A DNA stretch of 64,000 bases from NCBI RefSeq assembly GCF_900609055.1, contig NZ_UXAW01000087.1, positions 3,510 to 67,509 on the forward strand, written 5' to 3'. The first letter of the stretch is position 1. Each line of letters starts with the position of its first letter. A program made the position numbers and the translations under genes. Source of the stretch: Pseudogemmobacter humi (lineage in GTDB: Bacteria > Pseudomonadota > Alphaproteobacteria > Rhodobacterales > Rhodobacteraceae). A model generated the notes under the pieces. It was given only the letters and a program-made list of their open reading frames with translations, made no database searches and was not told where the DNA came from. This document shows, piece after piece, positions 8,884 through 18,850 of the stretch.

Positions 8884-9667
8884 TCAACTCAAGGGCCGCA
8901 CGGTCTTCATCACCGGGGCGGGCGGCGTGCTCGGCTCGACCTATGTGCGCCGGATGCTGGCCGAGGGCGCGCGCGTCGTCGCCTCGGACCTGCCCGGAAA
9001 ACGCGCCGAGGCCTTGCGCGAAGCCCATGACCTGAACCCCGATTTCCGCTTTTACGAAGTTGATGTATCGGATGAGGATCAGATCACAACCATCTTCCAG
9101 CGCATCGAAAAAGATGGTTGGCAGGTGAATGTCGTTCTGAACAATGCCGCCATCACCGGCGAGTTGCTGATGGGCGCGGGCAAGCCCTTCCCGGATTTCG
9201 CCGATCTGTCGGTGAGTGACTGGGAAAAGACCATGCGCACCAATCTGACCGCGCCTTTCATGGTCGCCCGGCAGATGGACCGCGACATCGTGGGGCGCTG
9301 GCCCTGCACGCTGATCAACGTGGCCTCGATGTATGCGCTGAACGGCGCGCATCACCGGATCTACGACGGCATGCCGTTCAAGAACTTCTCGGCCTATGGC
9401 GTGTCGAAAGCCGGGATCCACGGGCTGACGGTCTGGCTGGCGGGCTATTGGGCGGCGCGCGGCGCGACGGTGAACACAATCGCCCCCGGCGCGGTGTTCA
9501 ACGGCCATTCCGAGGAATTCCAGCGCCGTGTGGGCGAGTTGATCATGCTCAACCGGATGGCGAAACCCGACGAGATCGCCGATGCGATGCTGTTTCTGGC
9601 CTCGCCAGCCGCCGGTTACATGACCGGGCAGATCGTCAATGTGGACGGCGGCTTCTCGGGCTGGTGA
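8876..9667 (+). CDS. SDR family oxidoreductase (nonulosonate cluster)
   Basis: A 263-residue classical short-chain dehydrogenase/reductase. The cofactor motif TGAGGVLG is at residues 13-20, NNAAIT at 89-94, the catalytic serine near S151, and YGVSK gives Y174 and K178. The C-terminal VNVDGGFSGW tail is typical of this group. It is translationally coupled to the cytidylyltransferase gene and resembles the PtmA-type SDRs that occur in legionaminic acid gene clusters; that resemblance is from memory of the family. Its TGA abuts the stop codon of the convergent neuC gene, forming a TGATCA palindrome. Confidence 0.85.
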   Translation: MADQLKGRTVFITGAGGVLGSTYVRRMLAEGARVVASDLPGKRAEALREAHDLNPDFRFYEVDVSDEDQITTIFQRIEKDGWQVNVVLNNAAITGELLMGAGKPFPDFADLSVSDWEKTMRTNLTAPFMVARQMDRDIVGRWPCTLINVASMYALNGAHHRIYDGMPFKNFSAYGVSKAGIHGLTVWLAGYWAARGATVNTIAPGAVFNGHSEEFQRRVGELIMLNRMAKPDEIADAMLFLASPAAGYMTGQIVNVDGGFSGW

Positions 9668-10783
9668 TCAGTCTTTGAACGCCTTTTGCAAGGGGCGCTC
9701 CCAGAAGGCGGGATCCTCCAGCACCTCTACGAAACGGTCGGCCGCCCGCCCCTCGCCGAAGCCCGCATGGCGATGATGCGCGCGGCCCCAGTCGTTCGTG
9801 AGAAACCCGAGGATCGCCGCGCGGTCGAACGCGCTGACCGAGGTGACTGATCCGGCATCCGAGCGGTTGGTCTGCCGGGTGCCGACATCCAGCGAGGGGA
9901 TGCCGAGGAACGGCGCCTCGCGCACACCCGCGCTGGAATTGCCGATCATGCAGGCGGCGTTGCGCATCAGTTCGGAGAAATGCGCGAAGCGCATCGAGGG
10001 CAGCACCCGGAACCGCTGCCTCGGCAGGGTCTTCAGCACCGCGAAGATCGCCTCGGAACCCGGGTCGTTGTTCGGCGCGATCACCACGAAATCGCGGCGC
10101 GACTCTGCCAGCGCGCCGAACAGCGCCTCGGCCTGGGCACCCATGCTCGCCTGTTCCGATGTGACCGGATGGAAGGTCACCACGCCGTAATCGCTGAACG
10201 GAATCTCGTAGCGTGCCCGCACCTCCTCCAGCGTCACCCCCGAGGGCCGCGCGTGGAAATCGAGCTCGGGCGAGCCGATGACATGGATCACATCCGCGGG
10301 CTCGCCCAGAGCCATCACCCGCCGCGCCGCCTGTTCGGACGAGACGAAATGATGGGTGCAGAGCTTGGTGTTGCAGTGGCGGAACACCTCGTCGATGGTG
10401 CCCGAGACCTCGCCGCCCTCGATATGGGCCGAGCGGATGTAATTCGTCGCCGCGACCAGCGCGCCGGCCATGGCCTCGATCCGGTCGCCGTGGATCACGA
10501 TCAGATCCGGGCGGCTTTCCGTCACGAAATCGGAAAAGCCGCTGACGGTCTTCGCCAGAACGATATCCTGCGGATCGCCGGGGCGCTGGTTGAGGAATTC
10601 ATGCACCTCGACCCCGGGCATTCGCTGCACCTCGTGCCGGGTCTGGCCGTAACGGCCCATCATATGCATCCCGGTGACGAAGAACCCGATCCGGTGCCCG
10701 GCATCGCGCGCGGCAGCCGCCAGAGGCTCCAGTTTGCCGAAATCGGCACGGGTGCCGGTGAGGAAGAGGATTTGGCGGGTCAT
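9668..10783 (-). CDS. neuC: Hydrolysing UDP-N-acetylglucosamine 2-epimerase NeuC
   Basis: A 371-residue epimerase of the NeuC/NnaA/LegG type, of usual length. The start FLTGTRADFGKL is the family signature; later segments are VIHGDRIEAMAGALVA, HIEGGEVSGTIDEVFRH and GNSSAGVREAPFLGIPSLDVGTRQ. It would convert a UDP-activated HexNAc into the free 2-epimer (ManNAc or a derivative) plus UDP, the first step toward a nonulosonic acid. It lies opposite the neuA-SDR genes with directly abutting stop codons, so it needs its own promoter in the 115-bp gap shared with the next plus-strand gene. Confidence 0.9.
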   Translation of the reverse strand: MTRQILFLTGTRADFGKLEPLAAAARDAGHRIGFFVTGMHMMGRYGQTRHEVQRMPGVEVHEFLNQRPGDPQDIVLAKTVSGFSDFVTESRPDLIVIHGDRIEAMAGALVAATNYIRSAHIEGGEVSGTIDEVFRHCNTKLCTHHFVSSEQAARRVMALGEPADVIHVIGSPELDFHARPSGVTLEEVRARYEIPFSDYGVVTFHPVTSEQASMGAQAEALFGALAESRRDFVVIAPNNDPGSEAIFAVLKTLPRQRFRVLPSMRFAHFSELMRNAACMIGNSSAGVREAPFLGIPSLDVGTRQTNRSDAGSVTSVSAFDRAAILGFLTNDWGRAHHRHAGFGEGRAADRFVEVLEDPAFWERPLQKAFKD

Positions 10784-10898
10784 CCGGGACGAAATCCATA
10801 CGCTGAAGTGCCAGGCGAAACTCCGGCATAGGGCAATCTCGCATGATGGACAATCGCCCCGTCAGCCCCTAATCAGGAGCCGGATCGGAGAGCCCGCC

Positions 10899-11657
10899 AT
10901 GGATCGCATCGTTATCTGCATGAAATGGGGCACCCTTTACGGCCCCGACTATGTGAATGTGCTCTGGTCGGCGGCGCGAGAGAATATCAGCGGTCCTTTC
11001 CGTTTTATCTGCATGACCGACGATGCCACGGGCCTTGCGCCCGGGATCGAGGCCATGCCGATCCCCGATCTCGGCCTGCCGCCCGACCTCTGGCGCAGCG
11101 GTGGCTGGCCCAAGCTGGCGATGTTCCTGCCGCAAATCGCCGATCTTTCGGGCCGGGCACTGTTCATCGATCTCGACATGGTGCTCTGGGGCGAGCTTGA
11201 TCCGCTGTTCACGCTGCCAGGCCCGCTGGTGATGCTCGATTCCGGCCCCTGGCGCTACCGCAACGGCATCCCGCGGCCGATGTCCTCGATCATGGCCTTC
11301 GATATCGGCGGATTGCCGCATCTGGCCACGCGCATCATCGCCGACCCCCGCGGGATGGCGGCGCGGTATCAGAACGAGCAGGACTTCATTGGCGGCGAGG
11401 CGGGCGAAATCGCCTTCTGGCCACAGAGCTGGATCAGGAGTTACAAATACCATCTGCGCCCGCCGCTGCTGATCGATCGCTTCCGTGGCCCGCATCCACC
11501 GGGGCCGGAGGTGAAAGTCCTGTGCTTCCACGGCAATCCCCGCCCGATCGACATGATCCGGCCACCCAAAGGCAACTGGGACGTGCCCCCGCATTACGGG
11601 CGCGGCCAGGTTTCCTGGATGGTCGACTACTGGACCCGCCATGGCGGTCACCTCTGA
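10899..11657 (+). CDS. Putative glycosyltransferase, GT-A-like
   Basis: A 252-residue protein without signal peptide. It opens with a short strand (RIVICMKWGTLYGPDYVNVLW) and contains LFIDLDMVLWGELDPLF with a DLD motif at 91-93, the kind of metal- and nucleotide-sugar-binding motif seen in GT-A transferases such as family 8. A conserved-looking SSIMAFD, NEQDFI and LCFHGNPRP toward the end also fit this class. GGAGAG lies just before the ATG at 10899. It likely adds a sugar to a surface polysaccharide together with its neighbours; donor and acceptor are unknown. Confidence 0.65.
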   Translation: MDRIVICMKWGTLYGPDYVNVLWSAARENISGPFRFICMTDDATGLAPGIEAMPIPDLGLPPDLWRSGGWPKLAMFLPQIADLSGRALFIDLDMVLWGELDPLFTLPGPLVMLDSGPWRYRNGIPRPMSSIMAFDIGGLPHLATRIIADPRGMAARYQNEQDFIGGEAGEIAFWPQSWIRSYKYHLRPPLLIDRFRGPHPPGPEVKVLCFHGNPRPIDMIRPPKGNWDVPPHYGRGQVSWMVDYWTRHGGHL

Positions 11658-11677
11658 CCATTTCCCAATGAGTTCAC

Positions 11678-12529
11678 ATGACCCGACTGATCCTCTCCCT
11701 GACCACGGTTCCGCCGCGCTTCCCCTATGTGCATGAAAATCTGGCCGCGCTGAAACGCCAGAACGCGCAGATCGACGCGATCAACCTCTATGTCGCGCGC
11801 AAATACCGCCGTTTCGAATACGATCCGAAAGATCTTCCCACCGTTCCCGAGGGCGTGACGCTGCGGCTGATCGACGAGGATCTGGGCCCGGCAACCAAGG
11901 TTCTGCCGGCCTGCCGCGACTATCGCGGCCAGGATGTGCGGATCCTTTTTTGCGATGATGACAAGGTTTACGACGCAAACTGGGCACAGAGATTCGTTGA
12001 CGCCGCGCAAGCGCACCCCGATTGCGCCATCTGTGAGGAAGGCAGTCTTCTGAACACCTTCTATTACGCGGATGATGCCTGGCAATCTGCACGCAATCCG
12101 AAACCGGGATACCGGAAGAAGGACTTTTTCTACCGTCTGCGGCGCGCAGCCTCACTTGGAATGTGGAAACCGTCGAAAACCGTCTCCTCGGGCTATGTCG
12201 ATATCCTCGAAGGCTGGGGCGGCGTGATGGTGCGCCCGGACTTCTTCGACGACGCCTCTTTCGATATCCCGGATGTGCTGTGGACCGTCGACGATGTCTG
12301 GCTTTCAGGCTGCCTTGAGCGCCGGGGCATTCCGATCTGGCTCAATGCAGAGGACAAGGTGCGTTCGAAGGGCAATTCCAACGAGGTGAAAGAGGCGGCC
12401 CTGCGCAATTTCGTCTATCAGGGGCATGGGCGTATCGCGGCCAACCAGGCCTGTATCCGGTATTTCCGCGAGACCTGGGGTATATGGGGCGGCAAGGATT
12501 ATCTCAAAGCCGGGCCGGCACCGACCTGA
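11678..12529 (+). CDS. Putative glycosyltransferase with DDD motif
   Basis: A 283-residue cytoplasmic protein. It starts MTRLILSLTTVPPRF, continues with a helix (YVHENLAALKRQ), and has ILFCDDDKVYDANW with DDD at 93-95, which resembles the DxD motif of GT-A glycosyltransferases. A WGGVMVRPDFFDD and a VDDVWLSGCLERRGIPIW segment match the second half of this kind of enzyme. The gene starts 20 bases after the preceding transferase gene on the same strand, so the two are probably co-transcribed. The base composition is slightly less GC-rich around 11940-12130 than in neighbours. The exact family is not assigned with certainty. Confidence 0.6.
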   Translation: MTRLILSLTTVPPRFPYVHENLAALKRQNAQIDAINLYVARKYRRFEYDPKDLPTVPEGVTLRLIDEDLGPATKVLPACRDYRGQDVRILFCDDDKVYDANWAQRFVDAAQAHPDCAICEEGSLLNTFYYADDAWQSARNPKPGYRKKDFFYRLRRAASLGMWKPSKTVSSGYVDILEGWGGVMVRPDFFDDASFDIPDVLWTVDDVWLSGCLERRGIPIWLNAEDKVRSKGNSNEVKEAALRNFVYQGHGRIAANQACIRYFRETWGIWGGKDYLKAGPAPT

Positions 12530-12547
12530 CGCATTCGCGGCCGGCCC

Positions 12548-13339
12548 TCAGCGCCTTTGCTTCGGGGCCGGAAACATCCCGCGCCGTATCATTCCCCACA
12601 GCCGCCGCGGATAATTCCCCGCCCGCATCGCGTAATTGCCAAGCCGGCGATGGCGCGGGGGTTTGACCACCCCGGCGAAGTTCCTGCCGGTGATCGTGCT
12701 GACCCCACCGTCATCGACATGGCTCGGGAAGGGCTCAAGCCCCAGAAGCCGGAAGTCATGCGCCCACCAGCGCGTGGCCTCGTAATCCACCGGCATGGTC
12801 ATCGGCAGCATCCGCGGCACCAGCCGCAGGGCCAGATCGCGGGTGATCAGATAGGCTCCGAAGCCGGTGGCCGGGCCGAGATAGGCGTTCAGATCCCACT
12901 CCCCCGCCCTGCCCTGACGGACCGGCAGTTTGGCGCGGATCCGGTTCAGCTTGAGCATGTCCCAGCGATCAGAATGATCCAGCGCAGCGCCGAGCGCCGC
13001 GAGAAAGTCGTCGTGGAACACCACATCATCTTCCAGAACCAGCGCGAAAGGCCGGCCATCGGCGAGGAATTTCTTCCAGACCGCAAGATGCGACAGATAG
13101 CAGCCCACCTCGGCCGGCAGCGCCGCGCGCCCCATATTGCGCCGGAACGCCGCCGCGTCGAGGCTTTGTGCGACCAGATCGGGCGCGGCCCGCCCGTCGA
13201 TGGCGGAAAACCGTTCGGCGTCCAGGTCCAGCCGCGCGAGACGCTCTTCCATCTGGCGCCGCCGCTCTTCGGCGCGGTCGAGATTGATCCACCAGACCCC
13301 GAGGTCCCCGCGCACCGCGCTCACGCGAGGTCGCTCCAT
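12548..13339 (-). CDS. Glycosyltransferase family 25 (LPS/surface polysaccharide)
   Basis: A 263-residue protein with the family 25 layout: VWWINLDRAEERR near residue 15-27 (INLDR 18-22), EVGCYLSHLAVWKK at 77-90 and ALVLEDDVVFHDDF with the LEDD motif at 102-105. Family 25 enzymes transfer galactose or related sugars onto lipopolysaccharide cores, usually in the cytoplasm at the inner membrane. The ATG lies 19 bases inside the end of neuB, so the two are one transcript. The long basic C-terminal tail (RRLGNYAMRAGNYPRRLWG) may help membrane contact; that is inference. Confidence 0.82.
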   Translation of the reverse strand: MERPRVSAVRGDLGVWWINLDRAEERRRQMEERLARLDLDAERFSAIDGRAAPDLVAQSLDAAAFRRNMGRAALPAEVGCYLSHLAVWKKFLADGRPFALVLEDDVVFHDDFLAALGAALDHSDRWDMLKLNRIRAKLPVRQGRAGEWDLNAYLGPATGFGAYLITRDLALRLVPRMLPMTMPVDYEATRWWAHDFRLLGLEPFPSHVDDGGVSTITGRNFAGVVKPPRHRRLGNYAMRAGNYPRRLWGMIRRGMFPAPKQRR

Positions 13340-14361
13340 TTCAGCTGGGTGTTGAGCGTCACCGCCCGGGTCAGGCGCCGGCCCACCACCTTGTCGAAAT
13401 CATAGGCCGCGATCTCTCCGCTGCCGGGGCGGCGGGTCCAGATATCGGATTCCGCGATGAGGTGGCCTTCGGCCAGGTCGCGGTCGGCCACAACCGAGCC
13501 CCGGGCGAAGCGGTAGACGGCTTCCTCGGGCGCGCTGCGTTCCTTGGGGTTGTTCGCCGCGATCCAGATCTCGCGCGAGCGGTCGATCAGGAAGCGCAGC
13601 TCCGCCGGATCCATCGAATTGATGATGTCCGGCCCCTTGCGGTAGCGCGAGTCGGTGTAGTGGCGTTCCAGGATCGAAGCGCCGAGCGCCACGCTCGCCA
13701 GCGCCATTTCCGGGCCGATGGAATGGTCGGAAAACCCCACCACCGCGCGCGGGAAGGCGTCCTGCAACTCGGTCACTCCGCGCAAGGAAACGATTTCCGG
13801 CGGGCTCGGGTAGAGGTTGGTGCATTCCAGCAGCGCATAGGGCACACCGGCCGCGTCGAGGATATCGACGCTGGCGCGGATGGTCTCGATCGTCTGCATC
13901 CCGGTCGAGAGGATCACGGGCTTGCCCTTGCGCGCGATATGGCGGATCAGCGGCAGGTTGTCGGCCTCGCCGCTGCCGATCTTGTAGGCGGGCACGTCGA
14001 GGCTTTCCAGGAAATCGGCTGCCGCGCGCGAGAACGGCGTCGAGATCCAGATCATCCCGAGCGACTCGGTATAGCGCTTCAGCTCCGCCTCGTCGTCGAG
14101 CGACAGCGCGCAGGAGGCCATCACATCCCAGATCGAGACATCGGCGTTTGGCGGGAAGATCGCCTTCGCCTCGTCGGTCATCTCGTCTTCCAGGATATGG
14201 GTCTGGTGCTTGACCATCTCGCAGCCCGCCCCCGCGGCGAGGCGCACCATCTCTTTCGCCACCGCCAGATCGCCGCCGTGATTGATGCCGATTTCGGCAA
14301 TGACCAGGGGCGGATGGGCGGGGCCGATCTCGCGGCCGGCGATGGTCAGCGAACGGGTCAT
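13321..14361 (-). CDS. neuB: N-acetylneuraminate/nonulosonate synthase NeuB
   Basis: A 346-residue synthase that condenses a six-carbon N-acyl sugar with phosphoenolpyruvate to give a nine-carbon acid. The IAEIGINHGG motif is at residues 21-30, followed by a KHQTHILEDEM segment, ISTPFSRAAADFLESLDVPAYKIGSGE in the barrel, and a C-terminal SAF (antifreeze-like) domain from about residue 285 (GSVVADRDLAEG onwards). The start is taken at 14361, where AAGGAG lies six bases upstream; an in-frame extension to 14478 has no family similarity. With NeuC and NeuA it completes the core route. NeuB, LegI and PseI are similar, so the precise product is open. Confidence 0.9.
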   Translation of the reverse strand: MTRSLTIAGREIGPAHPPLVIAEIGINHGGDLAVAKEMVRLAAGAGCEMVKHQTHILEDEMTDEAKAIFPPNADVSIWDVMASCALSLDDEAELKRYTESLGMIWISTPFSRAAADFLESLDVPAYKIGSGEADNLPLIRHIARKGKPVILSTGMQTIETIRASVDILDAAGVPYALLECTNLYPSPPEIVSLRGVTELQDAFPRAVVGFSDHSIGPEMALASVALGASILERHYTDSRYRKGPDIINSMDPAELRFLIDRSREIWIAANNPKERSAPEEAVYRFARGSVVADRDLAEGHLIAESDIWTRRPGSGEIAAYDFDKVVGRRLTRAVTLNTQLKWSDLA

Positions 14362-14823
14362 GACGGCTCCTTGCGGCGGGGTTCGGCCATGGTGCTGCAT
14401 GAGGCCGCGCGGCTTGTCAATCGCCAAGCGGGTCGCGCGCGGGTGCGCCCGAGCGCCCGCCGCCGCGGGCCGGAACACGCTGCCACCGCACCATATCCGC
14501 CACCGGCCAGGGCGATGCTCTGTGCGATGGCACGCCCCGGCCGCATCGCCTGGGGCGCCTGAGGTGGCGGGAAACGGCCGGATCTCTTCCGGCGGAAACA
14601 GCCGCCTTATCGCCCTCCGCCGGGCCAGCCAGAGGCCATATCGTGCGCTTTGCGCCTCATCCGCCCGGTTTACCCCCTGAATCGGGTAAAATTGCTGTCA
14701 TTCATATCAGTATGATGTCAAACTCACCTATATATACAGGCGAGCAGAAACGATCGGACAGAAACTTGAGTCAAGACTCCGGGGCCAGGCTGCGCGGGCC
14801 CGAAAGGAGCGGATGGTGCGGGT
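14362..14823. other. 462-bp intergenic region between neuB and the Nudix gene
   Basis: No convincing gene in either strand. Toward the right end the sequence turns unusually AT-rich (about 14691-14745), with a dyad TCATA-TCAG-TATGA (14702-14715) and a TATATATA stretch (14729-14737). An inverted pair TTTACCC (14669-14675) / GGGTAAA (14684-14690) sits just before it. These look like promoter or operator sequence for the Nudix gene and possibly neuB, but no clear -35/-10 pair could be fixed. Confidence 0.4.
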
Positions 14824-15300
14824 ATGAACAATCAGGTCAGGATTTCCGCCTCGGGCGACGAGGCATCGGGCAGGCAGTTCGCGGCTTTGTGCTGGCGGGC
14901 GGATTCCACGGGCGGGCGGCAGATCCTTCTGATCACCAGCCGCGACACCGGGCGCTGGATCCTGCCCAAGGGTTGGCCGATGAAGGGTCTCAGCCCTTCT
15001 GAGGCCGCCGCCCAGGAGGCCTGGGAGGAAGCCGGCGTCACCGGCGAGGCCGAGCCGGAAGCCTTCGGCCGCTACAGTTATGACAAACTGCTGCGCCGCG
15101 CGGATGCCCTGCCCTGCGAGGTTCAGGTCTTTCCGTTGCAGGTGCAGGGTCTGGCCGGGAATTTTCCCGAACGCCGCCAGCGCCGCCGCAAATGGTTCAG
15201 CCCCGAGAAGGCGGCGCGCAAGGTGGCCGAGCCGGAATTGCGCGACCTGATCCTCGCCTTCGCCGCGGCGCCGGGGGGAGAAAACGACCCGCAGGACTGA
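14824..15300 (+). CDS. Nudix hydrolase
   Basis: A 158-residue Nudix protein of usual size. The box runs from G50 to V72 (WILPKGWPMKG then EAWEEAGV). The three acidic residues of the catalytic helix, E65, E68 and E69, are present. The arginine of the REUxEE consensus is Q64, and the earlier glutamate of the Gx5E part is L56. This divergent box is common in the alphaproteobacterial branch related to diphosphoinositol/diadenosine polyphosphate hydrolases. It would cleave a nucleoside diphosphate linked to another group; the substrate is unknown. GAAAGGAG lies upstream of the ATG. Confidence 0.85.
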   Translation: MNNQVRISASGDEASGRQFAALCWRADSTGGRQILLITSRDTGRWILPKGWPMKGLSPSEAAAQEAWEEAGVTGEAEPEAFGRYSYDKLLRRADALPCEVQVFPLQVQGLAGNFPERRQRRRKWFSPEKAARKVAEPELRDLILAFAAAPGGENDPQD

Positions 15301-15399
15301 GCGCGGGGGCTTTCGCGGATGGCTTGACCGCGGCGCGGGAATGACTAGCTTCCCCGGCGTGTGCCATGCGCCTTTCGCATCGGCAAAAGGGTGGCTGCT

Positions 15400-15861
15400 A
15401 TGATCCGCTATTCGCTGCGCTGCGAGGCAGGGCATGAGTTCGAAAGCTGGTTCGCGGGCGCGGCGGCCTTCGACAGCCTGTCGAAAGCGGGACAGCTTGC
15501 CTGTGCGATCTGCGGCAGCCCCAGGGTAGAAAAGACGCTCATGCTGCCTGCGGTCCGGCCGGGCCGGAAGGCCGAAGCGCGGGCCGAACCCCGCAGCGCC
15601 GAAGGAGGGGCGCCTGCCCCCTCGCTGAGCGGCGAGGCGACGGCGCTGGAACAGACGCTTGCCGCGATGCGCCGTCATGTCGAGGAAAATTCAGAATATG
15701 TCGGCATGAATTTCGCCAGCGAGGCGAGGCGGATCCATGACGGCGATTCCCCTGAGCGCGCGATCTACGGCGAAGCGAAACCCGACGAGGCACGCCGGCT
15801 GATTGAGGACGGGGTAAAGGTCGCCCCGCTGCCCTTCCTGCCGCGCCGCAGGGCGAACTGA
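15400..15861 (+). CDS. DUF1178 family protein
   Basis: A 153-residue protein matching DUF1178: it begins MIRYSLRCEAGHEFESWF, with C8 and H12, then CAIC at 35-38, which together resemble a small zinc-ribbon head, followed by a low-complexity linker (residues 50-80) and a conserved tail with EYVGMNFASEARRIHDGD. The start at 15400 is chosen because the family begins there; the frame extends upstream to 15361 without family similarity. Function is unknown. DUF1178 genes often neighbour Nudix or nitrilase genes in alphaproteobacteria, and here one follows the Nudix gene by 99 bases. Confidence 0.85.
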   Translation: MIRYSLRCEAGHEFESWFAGAAAFDSLSKAGQLACAICGSPRVEKTLMLPAVRPGRKAEARAEPRSAEGGAPAPSLSGEATALEQTLAAMRRHVEENSEYVGMNFASEARRIHDGDSPERAIYGEAKPDEARRLIEDGVKVAPLPFLPRRRAN

Positions 15862-15894
15862 CCGCCCCGCCGCATACGGCGCGCCCCGCCGGCT

Positions 15895-16392
15895 TCAATA
15901 GATATAGCGGATCTGTTCGGTCCAGAACCGCTCCATCCGGCGCAGCGAGATGTTGATCTCGTCCATGCCGTTCACGTCGATCACGCCGCGCTTTTCCAGC
16001 CCCTCGGCATGGCGGCGGAACAGGCCGGAGACCTGATCACGCAGCACCCGGCCCTTTTCGGTCAGCTTCACCCGCACCGAACGGCGGTCGATCTCGGACC
16101 GCTGGTGGTGCATATAGCCCAGATCGACCAGCTTCCTGAGGTTGTAGCTCACATTCGAGCCCTGGTAGTAGCCGCGCGATTTCAGCTCGCCGGCGGTGAC
16201 CTCGTTGTCGCCGACGTTGAACAGCAGAAGCGCCTGGACCGGATTGACCTCAAGCACGCGCAGACGCTCGAACTCGTCCTTGATGACGTCGAGCAGCAAC
16301 CTGTGCAGGCGTTCTACCAGCGAAAGGTTGTCGAGATAACAGGAGAGGAACGCTTTCTGCGCGCCATCGAGAACGGGTTGATGGAGGGACAT
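15895..16392 (-). CDS. MarR family transcriptional regulator, LdtR-like
   Basis: A 165-residue winged-helix regulator of the MarR family. The DNA-binding part spans about residues 52-115: NPVQALLLFNVGD, a recognition region with GYYQGSNVSYNLRKLVDLGYMHHQ, and a wing ending SEIDRRSVRVKLTEKG. Long N- and C-terminal helices would form the dimer. The whole resembles the LdtR group of alphaproteobacteria, reported to control cell-wall L,D-transpeptidase and stress genes; this is family knowledge, and no target is visible here. The start at 16392 has GGAG five bases upstream; the frame continues further upstream without similarity. The region 16393-16576 before it is gene-free. Confidence 0.82.
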   Translation of the reverse strand: MSLHQPVLDGAQKAFLSCYLDNLSLVERLHRLLLDVIKDEFERLRVLEVNPVQALLLFNVGDNEVTAGELKSRGYYQGSNVSYNLRKLVDLGYMHHQRSEIDRRSVRVKLTEKGRVLRDQVSGLFRRHAEGLEKRGVIDVNGMDEINISLRRMERFWTEQIRYIY

Positions 16393-16576
16393 GATTGCTC
16401 CGCCTGTGTTGCAGACAGGGGCAGAATCGGCACAAAGCGCAAACATTCCGTAAACTCGAAACGATTTTATGGCGTTTCTTCTCTTTGCAGAACGAAAAGG
16501 CCCCGGCCGGCGCTCTTCCTCCCTTACGGGCGTCATCGCAGGCGAAGAGGTCTGTGAAGACCGATGAGCGGCCCGG

Positions 16577-16864
16577 TCAGCCCGCCAGCCGGGTCCGGGC
16601 GAAATCCGCGATCCCGCTCAGCAAGAGCGCGGCCCAGTCCGGCGCGGGCACGGTGCCAAGCACCCAGGTCAGCAGATCCTGATCGTTCTCGGCCAGCAGC
16701 CGGTCGTAGAGATCGAGGTCGCCCGCATCCAGATCCGCCAGCCGGGCATCGGCGAAGGGGCCGAGAACGAGATCCATCTCCTTGATGCCGCGCCGCCAGC
16801 TGCGGATCCGCATCCGCTTCAGCCGCGCCTCGTGGCTCTCGCCCGGAACCGCCCCTTCCCTCAT
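16577..16864 (-). CDS. sdhE: FAD assembly factor SdhE
   Basis: A 95-residue protein of the SdhE/SDH5 (DUF339) family. The diagnostic RGxxE sequence is present as RSWRRGIKEMDLVLGPFAD (R25, G26, E29), followed by a helical bundle with YDRLLAENDQDLLTWV. SdhE promotes covalent flavin attachment to the succinate dehydrogenase flavoprotein in the cytoplasm. The ATG at 16864 is four bases after the stop of the XRE regulator gene, so the two form an operon. The N-terminal 10 residues are a loose extension compared with the core family. Confidence 0.9.
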   Translation of the reverse strand: MREGAVPGESHEARLKRMRIRSWRRGIKEMDLVLGPFADARLADLDAGDLDLYDRLLAENDQDLLTWVLGTVPAPDWAALLLSGIADFARTRLAG

Positions 16865-16868
16865 CGCC

Positions 16869-18571
<1,703 letters not shown>

Positions 18572-18574
18572 CGG

Positions 18575-18850
18575 ATGGCGGCGGACCGGATCACCGCCAC
18601 CCTGCCTTCGCACGATTTCGCGGCGCCTCCGGCTCTGAGCCCGCGGAAAAGCCGGTTTTCGGCCGGGATCCGGCTGGACGATCCCGACGCGCTGCTGCCA
18701 GAATGGCCTGCGGCCGGCCCGGCGGAAAACTGCCATGCGATTCCGCGGCTGACCCGCTTCTTCCGGCCGGAAGGGGGGCCGGGGATATTCGCGCTGGCCG
18801 ATGCCGAGGGCTTGCTTTTACGGGTGATCGAGAACAGGGATACCGGATGA
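18575..18850 (+). CDS. Small hypothetical protein (91 residues)
   Basis: Starts three bases after the aminotransferase stop and overlaps the next gene by four bases (ATGA), so it is probably translated as part of an operon. The product is 91 residues, without signal peptide or membrane segment; the middle is Pro/Ala-rich and the C-terminal third (GGPGIFALADAEGLLLRVIENRD) could form a small beta hairpin. No family is recognised. The tight spacing on both sides is the main reason to accept it. Confidence 0.55.
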   Translation: MAADRITATLPSHDFAAPPALSPRKSRFSAGIRLDDPDALLPEWPAAGPAENCHAIPRLTRFFRPEGGPGIFALADAEGLLLRVIENRDTG

